A DNA stretch of 41,087 nucleotides. Source: Planctomycetota bacterium. GTDB lineage: Bacteria; Planctomycetota; Planctomycetia; Pirellulales; Pirellulaceae. The notes beneath the pieces are model-generated. The model was not told where the DNA came from. It worked only from the letters and a program-made list of their open reading frames with translations, and made no database searches. Every line of letters starts with the position of its first letter. The first letter of the stretch is position 1. A program made the translations under genes and the position numbers. This document shows positions 32,875 through 40,969 of this stretch, piece by piece. The stretch covers positions 1-41,087 of the forward strand of contig JAJDEH010000264.1 of NCBI GenBank assembly GCA_029259935.1. The letters are read 5' to 3'.

Positions 32875-33657
32875 ATGCGCAAGAAGAAATCAAATCCTCC
32901 ATCCGCATCGCCAGATACTCCCGCCCATGGCTTGGCGTTTCATTGGCGGTTGATCATTAGCATCTTGGTGATCGTTCACTTGACGGCGGTGTTCGTGCCG
33001 CCCATTGGGCTGCAGGCTCAATCACGTGTAACCAATTCTCGATTTGTCCGGTCGCTGCAGTGGGCGTTGGGGTGGTACATCGATGCGGCCTACTTAAACC
33101 ATGGGTACGCATTCTTTGGGCCGGACCCAGGACCGAGCCACTTGATTGAATACACCGTGGAGTTTGAAGACGACCGGCCGGCGCTAACTCAGACGTTTCC
33201 GGATCTTAAGCGGCATTGGCCTCGTCTGTTGTACCACCGTCACTTCATGCTCAGCGAGCACCTCAACTCCAGTTTTACTCAACCAGAAGCCCCACCGCGT
33301 CCTCAGCGTTTTGCCGGGCAGAGCGACTTGGAGTGGAACGAAATCGAGCAGCGTTGGAAGGCCAATGTCGAGCGATGGGATCGTGCCCGCACTGGCTACG
33401 AAGCTCGTTGGCGTTCGTTTCAGCAGCATTTGGAAGAGACGCATGGCGGCCAAGTAACGATGACCCGCGTCCGCCATCTCATACATCCTCCGGTTGCTCG
33501 GCATGGCAAGGTCGATCTCAAGGACGATGAGTCTTACCTCCGTGCTGGGCGCGATGAACTCTTTTCGGACGCACGGGGAGAGGAGTTTCTTTTAACTCAG
33601 CCGGGAGCAGCATTGGTTCCCAATCCGCAATTGGAAGAGATCGTACCTGGTCCGTAA
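32875..33657 (+). CDS. Membrane-anchored companion of the HTTM protein
   Basis: A 260-aa protein: basic N-terminus (MRKKKSNPP), one membrane helix (about 26-47), then an exported or periplasmic domain with FVRSLQWALGWYIDAAYLNHGYAFFGPDPGPS and a charged helical part (about 145-190). The 'GYxFFxPDPGPS' motif is one I associate with planctomycete proteins encoded next to HTTM-domain genes; no function is known. The next gene starts 11 bases after its stop, so the two are surely cotranscribed and probably form a complex. ATG 32875 is preferred over an in-frame TTG four codons earlier because a basic stretch and the membrane helix follow directly. Confidence 0.72.
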   Translation: MRKKKSNPPSASPDTPAHGLAFHWRLIISILVIVHLTAVFVPPIGLQAQSRVTNSRFVRSLQWALGWYIDAAYLNHGYAFFGPDPGPSHLIEYTVEFEDDRPALTQTFPDLKRHWPRLLYHRHFMLSEHLNSSFTQPEAPPRPQRFAGQSDLEWNEIEQRWKANVERWDRARTGYEARWRSFQQHLEETHGGQVTMTRVRHLIHPPVARHGKVDLKDDESYLRAGRDELFSDARGEEFLLTQPGAALVPNPQLEEIVPGP

Positions 33658-33668
33658 AGAGAAGATCC

Positions 33669-34670
33669 ATGACGGGCGTCCTGAAAACGAGTCGTGAATG
33701 GTTGGCCGCGGTTGGTGACGGCTGGAACCGCTTTTGGTTTACACCCGAGGCCCCGCACACGCTGGCGATGATCCGCATACTGGGCGGAGCGATGCTGCTC
33801 TACACGCACTTGGTGTGGACGTTGGATCTGATGGCTTTCGTGGGTCCCAACAGTTGGATTACCAGCGACGTTTCGATTCAAATTCAGCGCGACATGGGCA
33901 ACCTCACGGCCTGGAGTTTCCTGTGGTATATCGAATCGCCCACCGTGCTGTGGACGGTGCATCTGTTCGCTTTGGTAGTGTTCGCGATGCTGACTTGCGG
34001 CTTGTTTACGCGTGTCACGTCGGTTCTGGCATTCGTGCTGACGCTTTCTTATTGCCATCGTCTGAATGGCGCTTTGTTCGGCCTCGATCAAGTCAACGCG
34101 ATGCTGTCGATGTACTTGATGCTCGCACCCTGTGGCGCGGTGTATTCGATCGACCGCTGGCTAAAGCTGCGGCGGTCGCCGGCGGCGAAGCATGATGATC
34201 TTCGCGCCCTTGCCACGAATGTCGCCATTCGACTGATTCAACTTCACCTGTGCGTGATCTATCTGTTCGGCGGCATCGGAAAGATGCGGGGCGAACTGTG
34301 GTGGGACGGCAACGCGACTTGGTTTGCCGTGGCGAATCTTGAATATCAATCGCTCGACATGACGTGGATGGTGCACTACCCGTGGCTGATTGCCTTGTTG
34401 ACACACGTGACGGTGTTTTGGGAGACGTTTTACTGTGCGTTGGTGTGGCCGCGGGCGACACGGCCGATTGCGTTGCTGTTGGCGGTTTTTGTACACGGCG
34501 GCATATGCTTATTTTTGGGCATGATCACGTTTGGCTCGGCTATGTTGATTGTGAATCTTTCGTTTGTGTCTCCGCGGATCGTCCAAGGCGTGGTCACTTG
34601 GGGGGCGGGATTCTTTAAGATGTCAGGGGAGGGCAGGGCGGTCGCCGCCCCGGCGAGCGGTCGGCATTAG
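33669..34670 (+). CDS. HTTM domain membrane protein (vitamin K-dependent carboxylase-like)
   Basis: A 333-aa polytopic membrane protein. After WNRFWFTPEAPHTLAMIRIL, the classic start of the HTTM domain, about eight hydrophobic segments follow. LSYCHRLNGALFGLDQVNAMLSMYLMLAPCGAVYSIDRWL is the central conserved block and LHLCVIYLFGGIGKMRGELWWDG is the second. HTTM is the membrane part related to vitamin K-dependent gamma-carboxylase, but bacterial members of this length lack the C-terminal luminal domain and their substrates are unknown. AGAGAAGA precedes the ATG. It directly follows its companion gene. The C-terminus ends in a Gly/Ala/Arg-rich tail encoded by overlapping GGGNAGGG octamers (34626, 34631). 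Confidence 0.88.
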   Translation: MTGVLKTSREWLAAVGDGWNRFWFTPEAPHTLAMIRILGGAMLLYTHLVWTLDLMAFVGPNSWITSDVSIQIQRDMGNLTAWSFLWYIESPTVLWTVHLFALVVFAMLTCGLFTRVTSVLAFVLTLSYCHRLNGALFGLDQVNAMLSMYLMLAPCGAVYSIDRWLKLRRSPAAKHDDLRALATNVAIRLIQLHLCVIYLFGGIGKMRGELWWDGNATWFAVANLEYQSLDMTWMVHYPWLIALLTHVTVFWETFYCALVWPRATRPIALLLAVFVHGGICLFLGMITFGSAMLIVNLSFVSPRIVQGVVTWGAGFFKMSGEGRAVAAPASGRH

Positions 34671-34729
34671 CTGTCGGTTGCATCGGGATACGCGATGGCG
34701 TTCGTGTTGAGTATGCTCGACCGGTCCCC

Positions 34730-34758
34730 TTCGATATTCTCAAGCGTCTGACTATACT
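34730..34758 (+). promoter_or_regulatory. Candidate promoter of asd
   Basis: TATACT (34753-34758) is a good -10; 17 bases upstream TTCGAT (34730-34735) is a weak -35. It lies about 45 bases before the asd start. Confidence 0.4.
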
Positions 34759-34802
34759 GAGATGTTTGCGACCCCTTTCAGTTCTTTTGAGGAGCCGAGC
34801 CC

Positions 34803-35816
34803 GTGTACCAGAGCCTGGCGCTAATCGGAGCCACTGGCGCGGTCGGAAGCATCGTCCGCCGATTGCTTACCGAACGTGACTTTCCCTTTGAACGTATCAA
34901 GTTTCTTTCGTCGGCGCGATCCGCGGGTACGACGATTGAGTTCAAGGGGAAGACGTACACGGTGGAAGAATTGCAACCGAAATCGTTTGACGACGTCGAC
35001 CTGGCCATCGCGAGTACTCCGGATGATGTCGCACGCGAATTCGTTCCTTGGGCCAAAGATCGCAACACCGTGATCGTGGACGAAAGCGGCGCATGGCGAA
35101 TGGATCCGACCGTGCCGCTGGTCGTTCCCGAAGTTAATCCGGAAGCCGTCGCCCGGCACCAGGGTGTGATTGCCAGCCCCAATTGCTCGACGACGCAAAT
35201 GGTCGTGGCCATGCAGCCGCTGCACAGGGCAGGGCGGATCAAACGCGTGGTCGTCAGCACGTATCAGGCCACCAGCGGCGCTGGAGTTGCCGGCGAAGCC
35301 GATCTTGAAAAGGGTTCGCGCGCGGCGCTCGATGGCCAGCATTTTGACTACGGCGCGTTCGCGCATCCCATCGCCTTCAACGTGATTCCGCAGATTGGTT
35401 CGCCCAAGCACGAATCGTATACGTCCGAAGAAATGAAGATGGTTTGGGAAACTCACAAGATCTTCGACGACGATTCGATTCAAATTTGCCCGACGTGTGT
35501 TCGCGTTCCGGTCACGAATTGCCACAGCGAGAGTATTCTGGTCGAAACCGAACAGAAGATTTCGGTGGAAGAAGCCCGCAAGTTGTTCGAGGCCGCGCCG
35601 GGCATTACTTTGCTAGACGATCTGTCTGCCGGCGAGTATCCCATGCCGCTGAACTGCGACAAAAAGGACGACGTGTTTATCGGGCGTCTGCGGCAAGACT
35701 TGTCGAGCGAAAACGGACTCGCCTTTTGGTGTGTCAGCGATAACCTGCGCAAAGGCGCGGCGACGAACGCGGTTCAAATCGCCGAGTTGCTGATCGGTGC
35801 CAAAGCCGTGGCATGA
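34803..35816 (+). CDS. asd: Aspartate-semialdehyde dehydrogenase
   Basis: A 337-aa cytoplasmic enzyme that reduces L-aspartyl-4-phosphate to aspartate semialdehyde with NADPH, the branch point to lysine/diaminopimelate, threonine and methionine. The NADP-binding GATGAVGS is at residues 9-16, the catalytic Cys is Cys 128 in SPNCSTTQM, and VRVPVTNCHSES holds the catalytic His 241. Length is as expected for the family (about 335-345). GTG 34803 is used, with GAGGAG about eight bases upstream. It leads a run with truA (gap nine bases) and a glycosyltransferase gene (gap three bases). Confidence 0.96.
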   Translation: MYQSLALIGATGAVGSIVRRLLTERDFPFERIKFLSSARSAGTTIEFKGKTYTVEELQPKSFDDVDLAIASTPDDVAREFVPWAKDRNTVIVDESGAWRMDPTVPLVVPEVNPEAVARHQGVIASPNCSTTQMVVAMQPLHRAGRIKRVVVSTYQATSGAGVAGEADLEKGSRAALDGQHFDYGAFAHPIAFNVIPQIGSPKHESYTSEEMKMVWETHKIFDDDSIQICPTCVRVPVTNCHSESILVETEQKISVEEARKLFEAAPGITLLDDLSAGEYPMPLNCDKKDDVFIGRLRQDLSSENGLAFWCVSDNLRKGAATNAVQIAELLIGAKAVA

Positions 35817-35825
35817 GCGGGAGTG

Positions 35826-36587
35826 ATGCGGTTCCTCAAACTGACGCTCAGCTATGATGGAACCGCATTCGCCGGCTGGCAAGTTCAGCCGAATCAGCGG
35901 ACCGTGCAAGAGACGCTTGAACAGGCGATCGTCAAGATCACCGGCCAGGCGATACGAGCCACGGCCAGTGGAAGAACCGATGCGGGCGTACACGCGCTAG
36001 GCCAAGTCGTGAGCATTGCCGTGGAGACGCAACTGTCCGCGGAAGTCTTCTGCCGAGCACTCAACGCGAACACGCCCGAGGACGTTGCCGTATTGAGTGT
36101 GGAAGAAGCACTCACCGGGTTTCATGCCATCCGCGACGCAGTTTCCAAACGATATCGCTATGTCATACTCGACGGGCCGCTGCCCGACGTTTTCCTGCGG
36201 CAATACGCTTGGCACATTCCCAGCGGACTCGATGTCGACGCGATGAACCGTTCCACAAAATCTCTGATCGGCAAGCATGATTTTTCCAGTTTCGAGGCCA
36301 GTGGTTCGCCGCGTGCCGACAGCGTGCGAACGGTTTCCGATTTGACGGTTGAGCGTGATGCGGAGTGCCATTCAAGAGTGGTCGTGGAAATTGCGGCCGA
36401 CGGCTTTCTATACAACATGGTTCGAAACATCGTTGGCACATTGGTTGAAGTCGGTCGCGGGACGCAGCCGGTGGCGTGGCCTCATCAAGTGCTGGCGGGC
36501 AAGGATCGCAAACTGGCCGGAATGACCGCGCCGGCGCATGGCTTGTTTTTGGTGTCCGTTGATTATTCCGCCACGCCCGACAAGTGA
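35826..36587 (+). CDS. truA: tRNA pseudouridine(38-40) synthase TruA
   Basis: A 253-aa enzyme that converts uridines 38-40 in the anticodon arm of tRNAs to pseudouridine. The catalytic Asp is Asp 52 in SGRTDAGVHALGQV; LSYDGTAFAGWQ near the N-terminus and FLYNMVRNIVGTLVEVG near the C-terminus are further family motifs. E. coli TruA is 270 aa, so this is of normal length. Start ATG 35826 (GTG 35823 is directly adjacent and equally possible), GGGAG just upstream. Middle gene of the asd-truA-glycosyltransferase run. Confidence 0.96.
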   Translation: MRFLKLTLSYDGTAFAGWQVQPNQRTVQETLEQAIVKITGQAIRATASGRTDAGVHALGQVVSIAVETQLSAEVFCRALNANTPEDVAVLSVEEALTGFHAIRDAVSKRYRYVILDGPLPDVFLRQYAWHIPSGLDVDAMNRSTKSLIGKHDFSSFEASGSPRADSVRTVSDLTVERDAECHSRVVVEIAADGFLYNMVRNIVGTLVEVGRGTQPVAWPHQVLAGKDRKLAGMTAPAHGLFLVSVDYSATPDK

Positions 36588-36590
36588 CCG

Positions 36591-37757
36591 ATGCGCATTG
36601 CTCATGTAATCACGCGGATGATCGTCGGCGGCGCGCAAGAGAACACGCTCCTGTGCTGCCAAGATCTGGCACGCATTCACGGCGATGAAGTGCTGCTCAT
36701 CACCGGACCCTCGCTGGGCCCGGAAGGAGGTTTGCTGGATAACGAATCGGCAAGTGGCTTCCGCGTGGTTACGATTGATTCGCTGCGGCGCGCGATTCAT
36801 CCGCTGCGCGACTATACGAGTTACTTCGCGGTGAAACGCGCACTGCGTGAATTCAAACCCGACGTGGTTCACACCCACAGCGCGAAAGGTGGCATCTTGG
36901 GCCGCCTCGCCGCTTGGTCTTTGCAAGTGCCGGCCATCGTTCACACCGTTCACGGCGCGCCGTTTCATGCCTATCAAAGCCGGGTTGCGCGCGGTTTCTT
37001 TCGGGCGTGTGAAAGGTACGCCGCCGGCAAGTGCCATTCGCTAGTGAGTGTCGCTGATGCGATGACCGAATTGATGGTCGATGCGAACGTCGCTCCGCCA
37101 GAGAAATTCACCACCGTTTACAGCGGCATGCGTGTCGAACCATTTCTCGAAGCCGACTTGAATCGCGAAGCGACTCGGCGCGAACTTGGTTTTGGCTCGG
37201 ACGACGTGGTGGTTGGCAAGATCGCCAGGCTCTTCCATTTGAAGGGCCATCAATACCTGATTGACGCTGCCCATCGGGTTGTCGCGCGGCAGCCGAACGT
37301 GCGTTTCTTGTTGGTTGGCGATGGCATTCTGCGATCGCAATTCGAGAGCCAGATTGAAGCGGCCGGATTGAGCGAGCACTTTCGGTTTACGGGTCTGGTC
37401 GAACCCGCGCGTATTCCCGCTCTACTGGGAGCGATGGATATTTTGGTGCATACCAGTTTGCGTGAGGGGCTGGCGCGGACGTTGCCGCAAGCGCTGCTCG
37501 CGGGAAAACCGGTCGTCAGTTACGATATCGACGGCGCGCGCGAAGTGGTGACTCCCGGCGAAACGGGCTACCTACTGGCACCGCAATCGATCGAGCCGCT
37601 TGAGGCTGCGCTGCTGGAATTGGCGGGCGATGCCGAACTACGCCAGCGACTTGGGCAAACGGGACGAGAACGGTTTACCGACCGATTTCGACATCAGACA
37701 ATGACCGCCGAACTGCGACGGATTTACGAGAAGTTGTTATCGCGACATCGTCAGTAG
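36591..37757 (+). CDS. Glycosyltransferase family 4 (GT-B fold)
   Basis: A 388-aa glycosyltransferase. The N-terminal acceptor half begins IAHVITRMIVGGAQENTL with the Gly-Gly loop and has VVHTHSAKGGILGRLAA; the C-terminal donor half has VVGKIARLFHLKGHQYLIDA, FLLVGDG and the EX7E-type region LREGLARTLPQALLAGKPVV, all usual in GT4. It should transfer a sugar from a nucleotide-sugar to a lipid- or cell-envelope-linked acceptor at the cytoplasmic face of the membrane. The specific sugar is unknown. It begins three bases after the truA stop, so it shares its transcript, but there is no functional link to tRNA modification. Confidence 0.92.
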   Translation: MRIAHVITRMIVGGAQENTLLCCQDLARIHGDEVLLITGPSLGPEGGLLDNESASGFRVVTIDSLRRAIHPLRDYTSYFAVKRALREFKPDVVHTHSAKGGILGRLAAWSLQVPAIVHTVHGAPFHAYQSRVARGFFRACERYAAGKCHSLVSVADAMTELMVDANVAPPEKFTTVYSGMRVEPFLEADLNREATRRELGFGSDDVVVGKIARLFHLKGHQYLIDAAHRVVARQPNVRFLLVGDGILRSQFESQIEAAGLSEHFRFTGLVEPARIPALLGAMDILVHTSLREGLARTLPQALLAGKPVVSYDIDGAREVVTPGETGYLLAPQSIEPLEAALLELAGDAELRQRLGQTGRERFTDRFRHQTMTAELRRIYEKLLSRHRQ

Positions 37758-37818
37758 CAAGCCATCGGTTGCCGCTTCGAGCCCTTTTGCCATTGGCGGC
37801 TTTGGACTAGACTTAAAC

Positions 37819-37886
37819 TTGTAGGATGGGCCATTGAACCCGCCGAGTCTTGCCGCTTTCGACCGACGCGGAGGCCCGTCCTACAA
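37819..37886. repeat. Inverted repeat, GTAGGATGGGCC type
   Basis: TTGTAGGATGGGCC (37819-37832) and GGCCCGTCCTACAA (37873-37886) are inverted copies with one mismatch, 40 bases apart. Such 'GTAGGATGGGC' pairs are common dispersed intergenic repeats in several bacterial phyla. It lies between the glycosyltransferase and kinase genes; the rest of the gap 37758-38032 shows nothing. Confidence 0.7.
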
Positions 37887-38032
37887 AAGATCCTAGCCGC
37901 TACGTGTCGTGTGGAACCGTTGCGGAGCGTCGGGCCATACTGACTGTCGAGACCTCAGTGATATCGTGTTTCGAGCAAAGCTAATATCGTCGCTAATCTT
38001 CCCTCGACTTGCTCCATCAAAGTTGGTGTCTT

Positions 38033-38914
38033 GTGGCTAGTGGTCGTGACTTTCTCGGTCCTTATCGCCTGGTTCGGCTGATCCGTGCCGGTCAACAGAC
38101 TCAGGTGTGGGAAGTCCTCAAGGACGGAGAAACGCAGCGCGTGGCGATGAAGCTTTTGATGCGGGAATTCGTGAAGAACCGCGATGAAATTTCGCGTCTG
38201 CGACACGAAGCAAATGTGGGTGTTCCGCTCAAGCACAAGAACATTATTGATATCCATGAGTTTAACTACGATCACGAGATGCCTTTCGTGACGATGGAAC
38301 TGTTTCACGCGCGGAACTTGAAGCAAGACCTGCGCGAACAGTCCGACCGCGTGGCTCACTTGGTGACGGAGATTATTACGCAAGTCGGCGAAGCGCTTCG
38401 GTACTTCCACCGGCAAGGCTGGGTACACTGCGACATCAAGCCGGATAACTTTCTGGTCAAGGACACCGGGGAGTTTAAGTTGATCGACTTTTCGATCGCC
38501 CAGAAAACCAAGAAGGGGCTGTCGGGCTTGTTCGGTTCGCGGGGAAAGAAACAGGGAACGCGCAGCTATATGTCGCCCGAGCAGATTCGCGGCCAGTCGC
38601 TTGACGGGCGATCGGATATGTACAGTCTGGGCTGCGTGATCTTTGAGATGCTGGGCGGCCGCGCGCCGTACACGGCGTCGAATCCCAATGAGCTGCTAGC
38701 GAAACACTTGAAGGCATCCATTCCCACGCTGGCACCCATGAACAAAGCGATCACACCCGAGATTATTGGGCTCGTCCAGCAAATGATGGCCAAGGAGCGG
38801 AACAAACGCCCCAAGGATATGGACGAGTTCTTGAAGACTTTCGGCCACCTCCGCGTCTACCGCACCGGAATGAAGCCCCGCGCGCCTGACGACGACGAGT
38901 CTCAAGAGGAATGA
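38033..38914 (+). CDS. Serine/threonine protein kinase, DFG replaced by DFS
   Basis: A 293-aa single-domain Hanks-type kinase. VAMK gives the ATP-binding Lys 40, a Glu in RLRHEAN is the helix-C partner, HCDIKPDN (His 132, catalytic Asp 134) replaces HRDxKPxN, the metal-binding loop reads DFS (Asp 152) instead of DFG, and GTRSYMSPEQIRG is the activation-loop end with SPE instead of APE. The glycine loop is degenerate (RAGQQTQVW). Key catalytic residues are kept, so it is probably active. There is no membrane helix or sensor domain, only an acidic tail, so it is cytoplasmic. GTG 38033 (just before the folded start) is chosen; the frame opens earlier at TTG 38009. It stands alone. Confidence 0.9.
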   Translation: MASGRDFLGPYRLVRLIRAGQQTQVWEVLKDGETQRVAMKLLMREFVKNRDEISRLRHEANVGVPLKHKNIIDIHEFNYDHEMPFVTMELFHARNLKQDLREQSDRVAHLVTEIITQVGEALRYFHRQGWVHCDIKPDNFLVKDTGEFKLIDFSIAQKTKKGLSGLFGSRGKKQGTRSYMSPEQIRGQSLDGRSDMYSLGCVIFEMLGGRAPYTASNPNELLAKHLKASIPTLAPMNKAITPEIIGLVQQMMAKERNKRPKDMDEFLKTFGHLRVYRTGMKPRAPDDDESQEE

Positions 38915-39059
38915 TCTTGGCAACCATTGCCGATATAGGTGAAATGGAATGACTGGCGGATTACAATTGAAACGCCAGCGTTGCTAGCAGCCAGCAAGCT
39001 TACTCTCAGCTTTCGCCCAATCTTCCAAACTACAACCTCTTCATATATTTAAACCCACC

Positions 39060-40097
39060 ATGGATACTCCCGCCCCCGGACTTGAATTCGAAGAACCGAT
39101 TTTCGAGTTGGAAGCCAAGATCGCGCGGTTGGAAGCCGGCGACCGCCCCGACAGTGCCGAGCAAATTCGAAAATTGCGTCGCGAACTGACGGATTTGACC
39201 AAGCAGATCTATGGCAACTTGACACCGTGGCAAACGGTCAAGGTCGCGCGTCATAAAAACCGGCCTCACACCAAGAACTATTTCGAAAACGTGTTCGATG
39301 AGTTTGTCGAGCTGCACGGCGACAAACATTTTGGCGACGACCGCGCGATGCTGGCCGGCTTCGCTAAACTCGATCGCTACAAAGTCATGGTCGTCGGCCA
39401 AGAGAAAGGCCGCACGGTCAAGGAAAAGAGCGCTTGCTACTTTGGCTGTGCCCATCCCGAAGGTTACCGCAAGGCGATGGGGAAAATGAGACTCGCCGCC
39501 AAGTATGGCTTGCCGGTGATTTGTTTCATTGATACTCCCGGCGCGTATCCCGGCATCGGCGCTGAAGAACGCGGCCAAGCGCAAGTGATCGCGGAAAACA
39601 TGTTCGAAATGTCGCGGCTCGAGACGCCCATCATTTGCGTGGTGATCGGCGAAGGCGGCAGCGGCGGCGCGCTGGGCATCGGGGTCGGCGATCGCGTGGC
39701 CATGTTGCAATACTCCTACTACTCGGTGATCAGCCCCGAAGGTTGTTCGGGCATCTTGTGGAAGAACCACGAACACGCGGAAGAAGCTGCCACGGCGCTA
39801 AAGTTCACGGCTCCGCATCTCATGAAATTTGGCGTCGTCGACGACGTGATCGAAGAACCGCTCGGAGGCGCGCATCGTGACATCAATCAAATGGTGTTCC
39901 GACTGAAGGCGTATCTGCTCAAAACGCTTCGGGACTTGGTCGATAAGCCGACGAATGAACTGCTTGACAATCGCTATGCCAAATTCCGCCGCATGGGCGT
40001 GTTCCTGGAAGGACAAGCAGAGCAGGGGAGTGACGGAAAAAAAAATGATGCACCCCAAGCGGCACCCGCCGATCAGGCCGTGCAAGCGAATCCGTAG
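39060..40097 (+). CDS. accA: Acetyl-CoA carboxylase carboxyltransferase subunit alpha
   Basis: A 345-aa enzyme subunit that, with AccD, transfers the carboxyl group from biotin-carrier protein to acetyl-CoA, giving malonyl-CoA for fatty-acid synthesis. LEFEEPIFELEAKIARLE is the typical N-terminus, FGDDRAMLAGFAKLD, PVICFIDTPGAYPGIGAEERGQ and VVIGEGGSGGALGIGVGD are the crotonase-fold carboxyltransferase motifs. E. coli AccA is 319 aa; the extra residues are an Ala/Gln-rich C-terminal tail (from about 318). ATG 39060 is used; the ribosome site is unclear. accD is not nearby, as usual. No terminator was seen before the Lys-rich gene at 40264. Confidence 0.97.
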   Translation: MDTPAPGLEFEEPIFELEAKIARLEAGDRPDSAEQIRKLRRELTDLTKQIYGNLTPWQTVKVARHKNRPHTKNYFENVFDEFVELHGDKHFGDDRAMLAGFAKLDRYKVMVVGQEKGRTVKEKSACYFGCAHPEGYRKAMGKMRLAAKYGLPVICFIDTPGAYPGIGAEERGQAQVIAENMFEMSRLETPIICVVIGEGGSGGALGIGVGDRVAMLQYSYYSVISPEGCSGILWKNHEHAEEAATALKFTAPHLMKFGVVDDVIEEPLGGAHRDINQMVFRLKAYLLKTLRDLVDKPTNELLDNRYAKFRRMGVFLEGQAEQGSDGKKNDAPQAAPADQAVQANP

Positions 40098-40263
40098 CCC
40101 GTTGTCCGCCGTCGAACAGAGAACTCAACCGCTCGAAGCGGCGACCCTTGCAGACATTGGCGCGGATCTTAGAATAGACCGCTGAACCACCAAACCACGG
40201 CGGTGATTTCCAATTGGAATGGCCCCGCCTATTCAAGTTATTTTTTCTAGGAGAACTCAACTC

Positions 40264-40413
40264 ATGTCTGGTCCCATTATTCGCTCCGGCCCCAGCGATG
40301 AATACACTTCCAATTGGTCGAAGGCTTTTGGCGAAAAGGCAACCAAAAAGAAAGCTACCAAGGCAACTAAGAAGAAGGCCGCAACCAAGAAGAAGAAAAA
40401 GAAGTCGAAATAA
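40264..40413 (+). CDS. Small Lys/Ala-rich basic protein (histone-tail-like)
   Basis: A 49-aa protein: a hydrophilic head (MSGPIIRSGPSDEYTSNWSK, with the pattern IIRSG...W...FG) followed by an almost pure Lys/Ala/Thr tail (KKKATKATKKKA and KKKKKKSK). The tail resembles eukaryotic histone H1 or bacterial H1-like proteins and should bind nucleic acid non-specifically. I recall small planctomycete proteins with the same SGPIIRSG head and KKA tail, so the head is probably conserved. AGGAG at 40249-40253 supports ATG 40264. It sits 167 bases after accA and may be its own unit. Expression and DNA/RNA binding are inference from composition. Confidence 0.7.
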   Translation: MSGPIIRSGPSDEYTSNWSKAFGEKATKKKATKATKKKAATKKKKKKSK

Positions 40414-40480
40414 GGCGGCGGAGCGACCGTCGTTTTGGTGGCTCTAGGAGCCGTCTACCATGGTATCATCGCGCGCACAC

Positions 40481-40819
40481 CTAACCGCCCAGCAAGTGAA
40501 GCACGAGCATTAATTCATCCACGCCGCTGGCGGTAGCGTCAAATGCCAGTCGTACATCACTTCTCTTTTGTGCATAAGCCGCAGCCAACCGCTGAGCTGA
40601 TTCCTCCGCGGTTGACGTGCGTAATTGCTGCAGAGCGTCGCAGGGAAGCGTGCCCCGCGACTGCAGGAGTTGAATGAACGCCTCACGGTCGCAATTCTTG
40701 ATCTGTTGAATTGTCTGGTAATTCCACTCGACACGTTTAGCCAGATTGAGGTATTCGCGAAAAAATCGCGTGCCGTAAGATTCTTCGACATTCGCGTCCT
40801 GGACAACCGGCTTCGACAT
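40481..40819 (-). CDS. Conserved-looking small protein, unknown function
   Basis: A 112-aa soluble, mostly helical protein (EESYGTRFFREYLNLAKRVE ... DELMLVLHLLGG) without recognised motifs or signal peptide. The codon use looks like that of the neighbours and a GGAG lies eight bases before its ATG on the minus strand (start 40819), so it is probably real. It runs opposite to accA and the Lys-rich gene and in the same direction as the partial gene at the window end, 150 bases away; the two could be cotranscribed. Possibly a small regulatory or structural protein; no function offered. Confidence 0.55.
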   Translation of the reverse strand: MSKPVVQDANVEESYGTRFFREYLNLAKRVEWNYQTIQQIKNCDREAFIQLLQSRGTLPCDALQQLRTSTAEESAQRLAAAYAQKRSDVRLAFDATASGVDELMLVLHLLGG

Positions 40820-40948
40820 CGGACCAGCTCCGTGACAAGTTCTGTAAGAAGTGGTTCACCTCGGGTCACGCGGTTCATTCTTTACGACTTCTGCTGCTCT
40901 GGCAACCTTGGAAAAAGCCGATCCCGCGGCTGCATTTATTGCGGCTGC

Positions 40949-40969
40949 CCGCCGGTCGCAAGACGGCGG
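40949..40969 (-). terminator. Hairpin after the partial minus-strand gene
   Basis: CCGCCGGTC-GCAA-GACGGCGG on the plus strand (40949-40969) forms a stem of eight pairs with one bulge and a GCAA-type loop, directly after the stop codon at 40972-40970 of the minus-strand gene. A T-run (CTTTTTCC on the minus strand) lies about 35 bases further. It may end transcription or be a repeat; evidence is modest. Confidence 0.35.
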
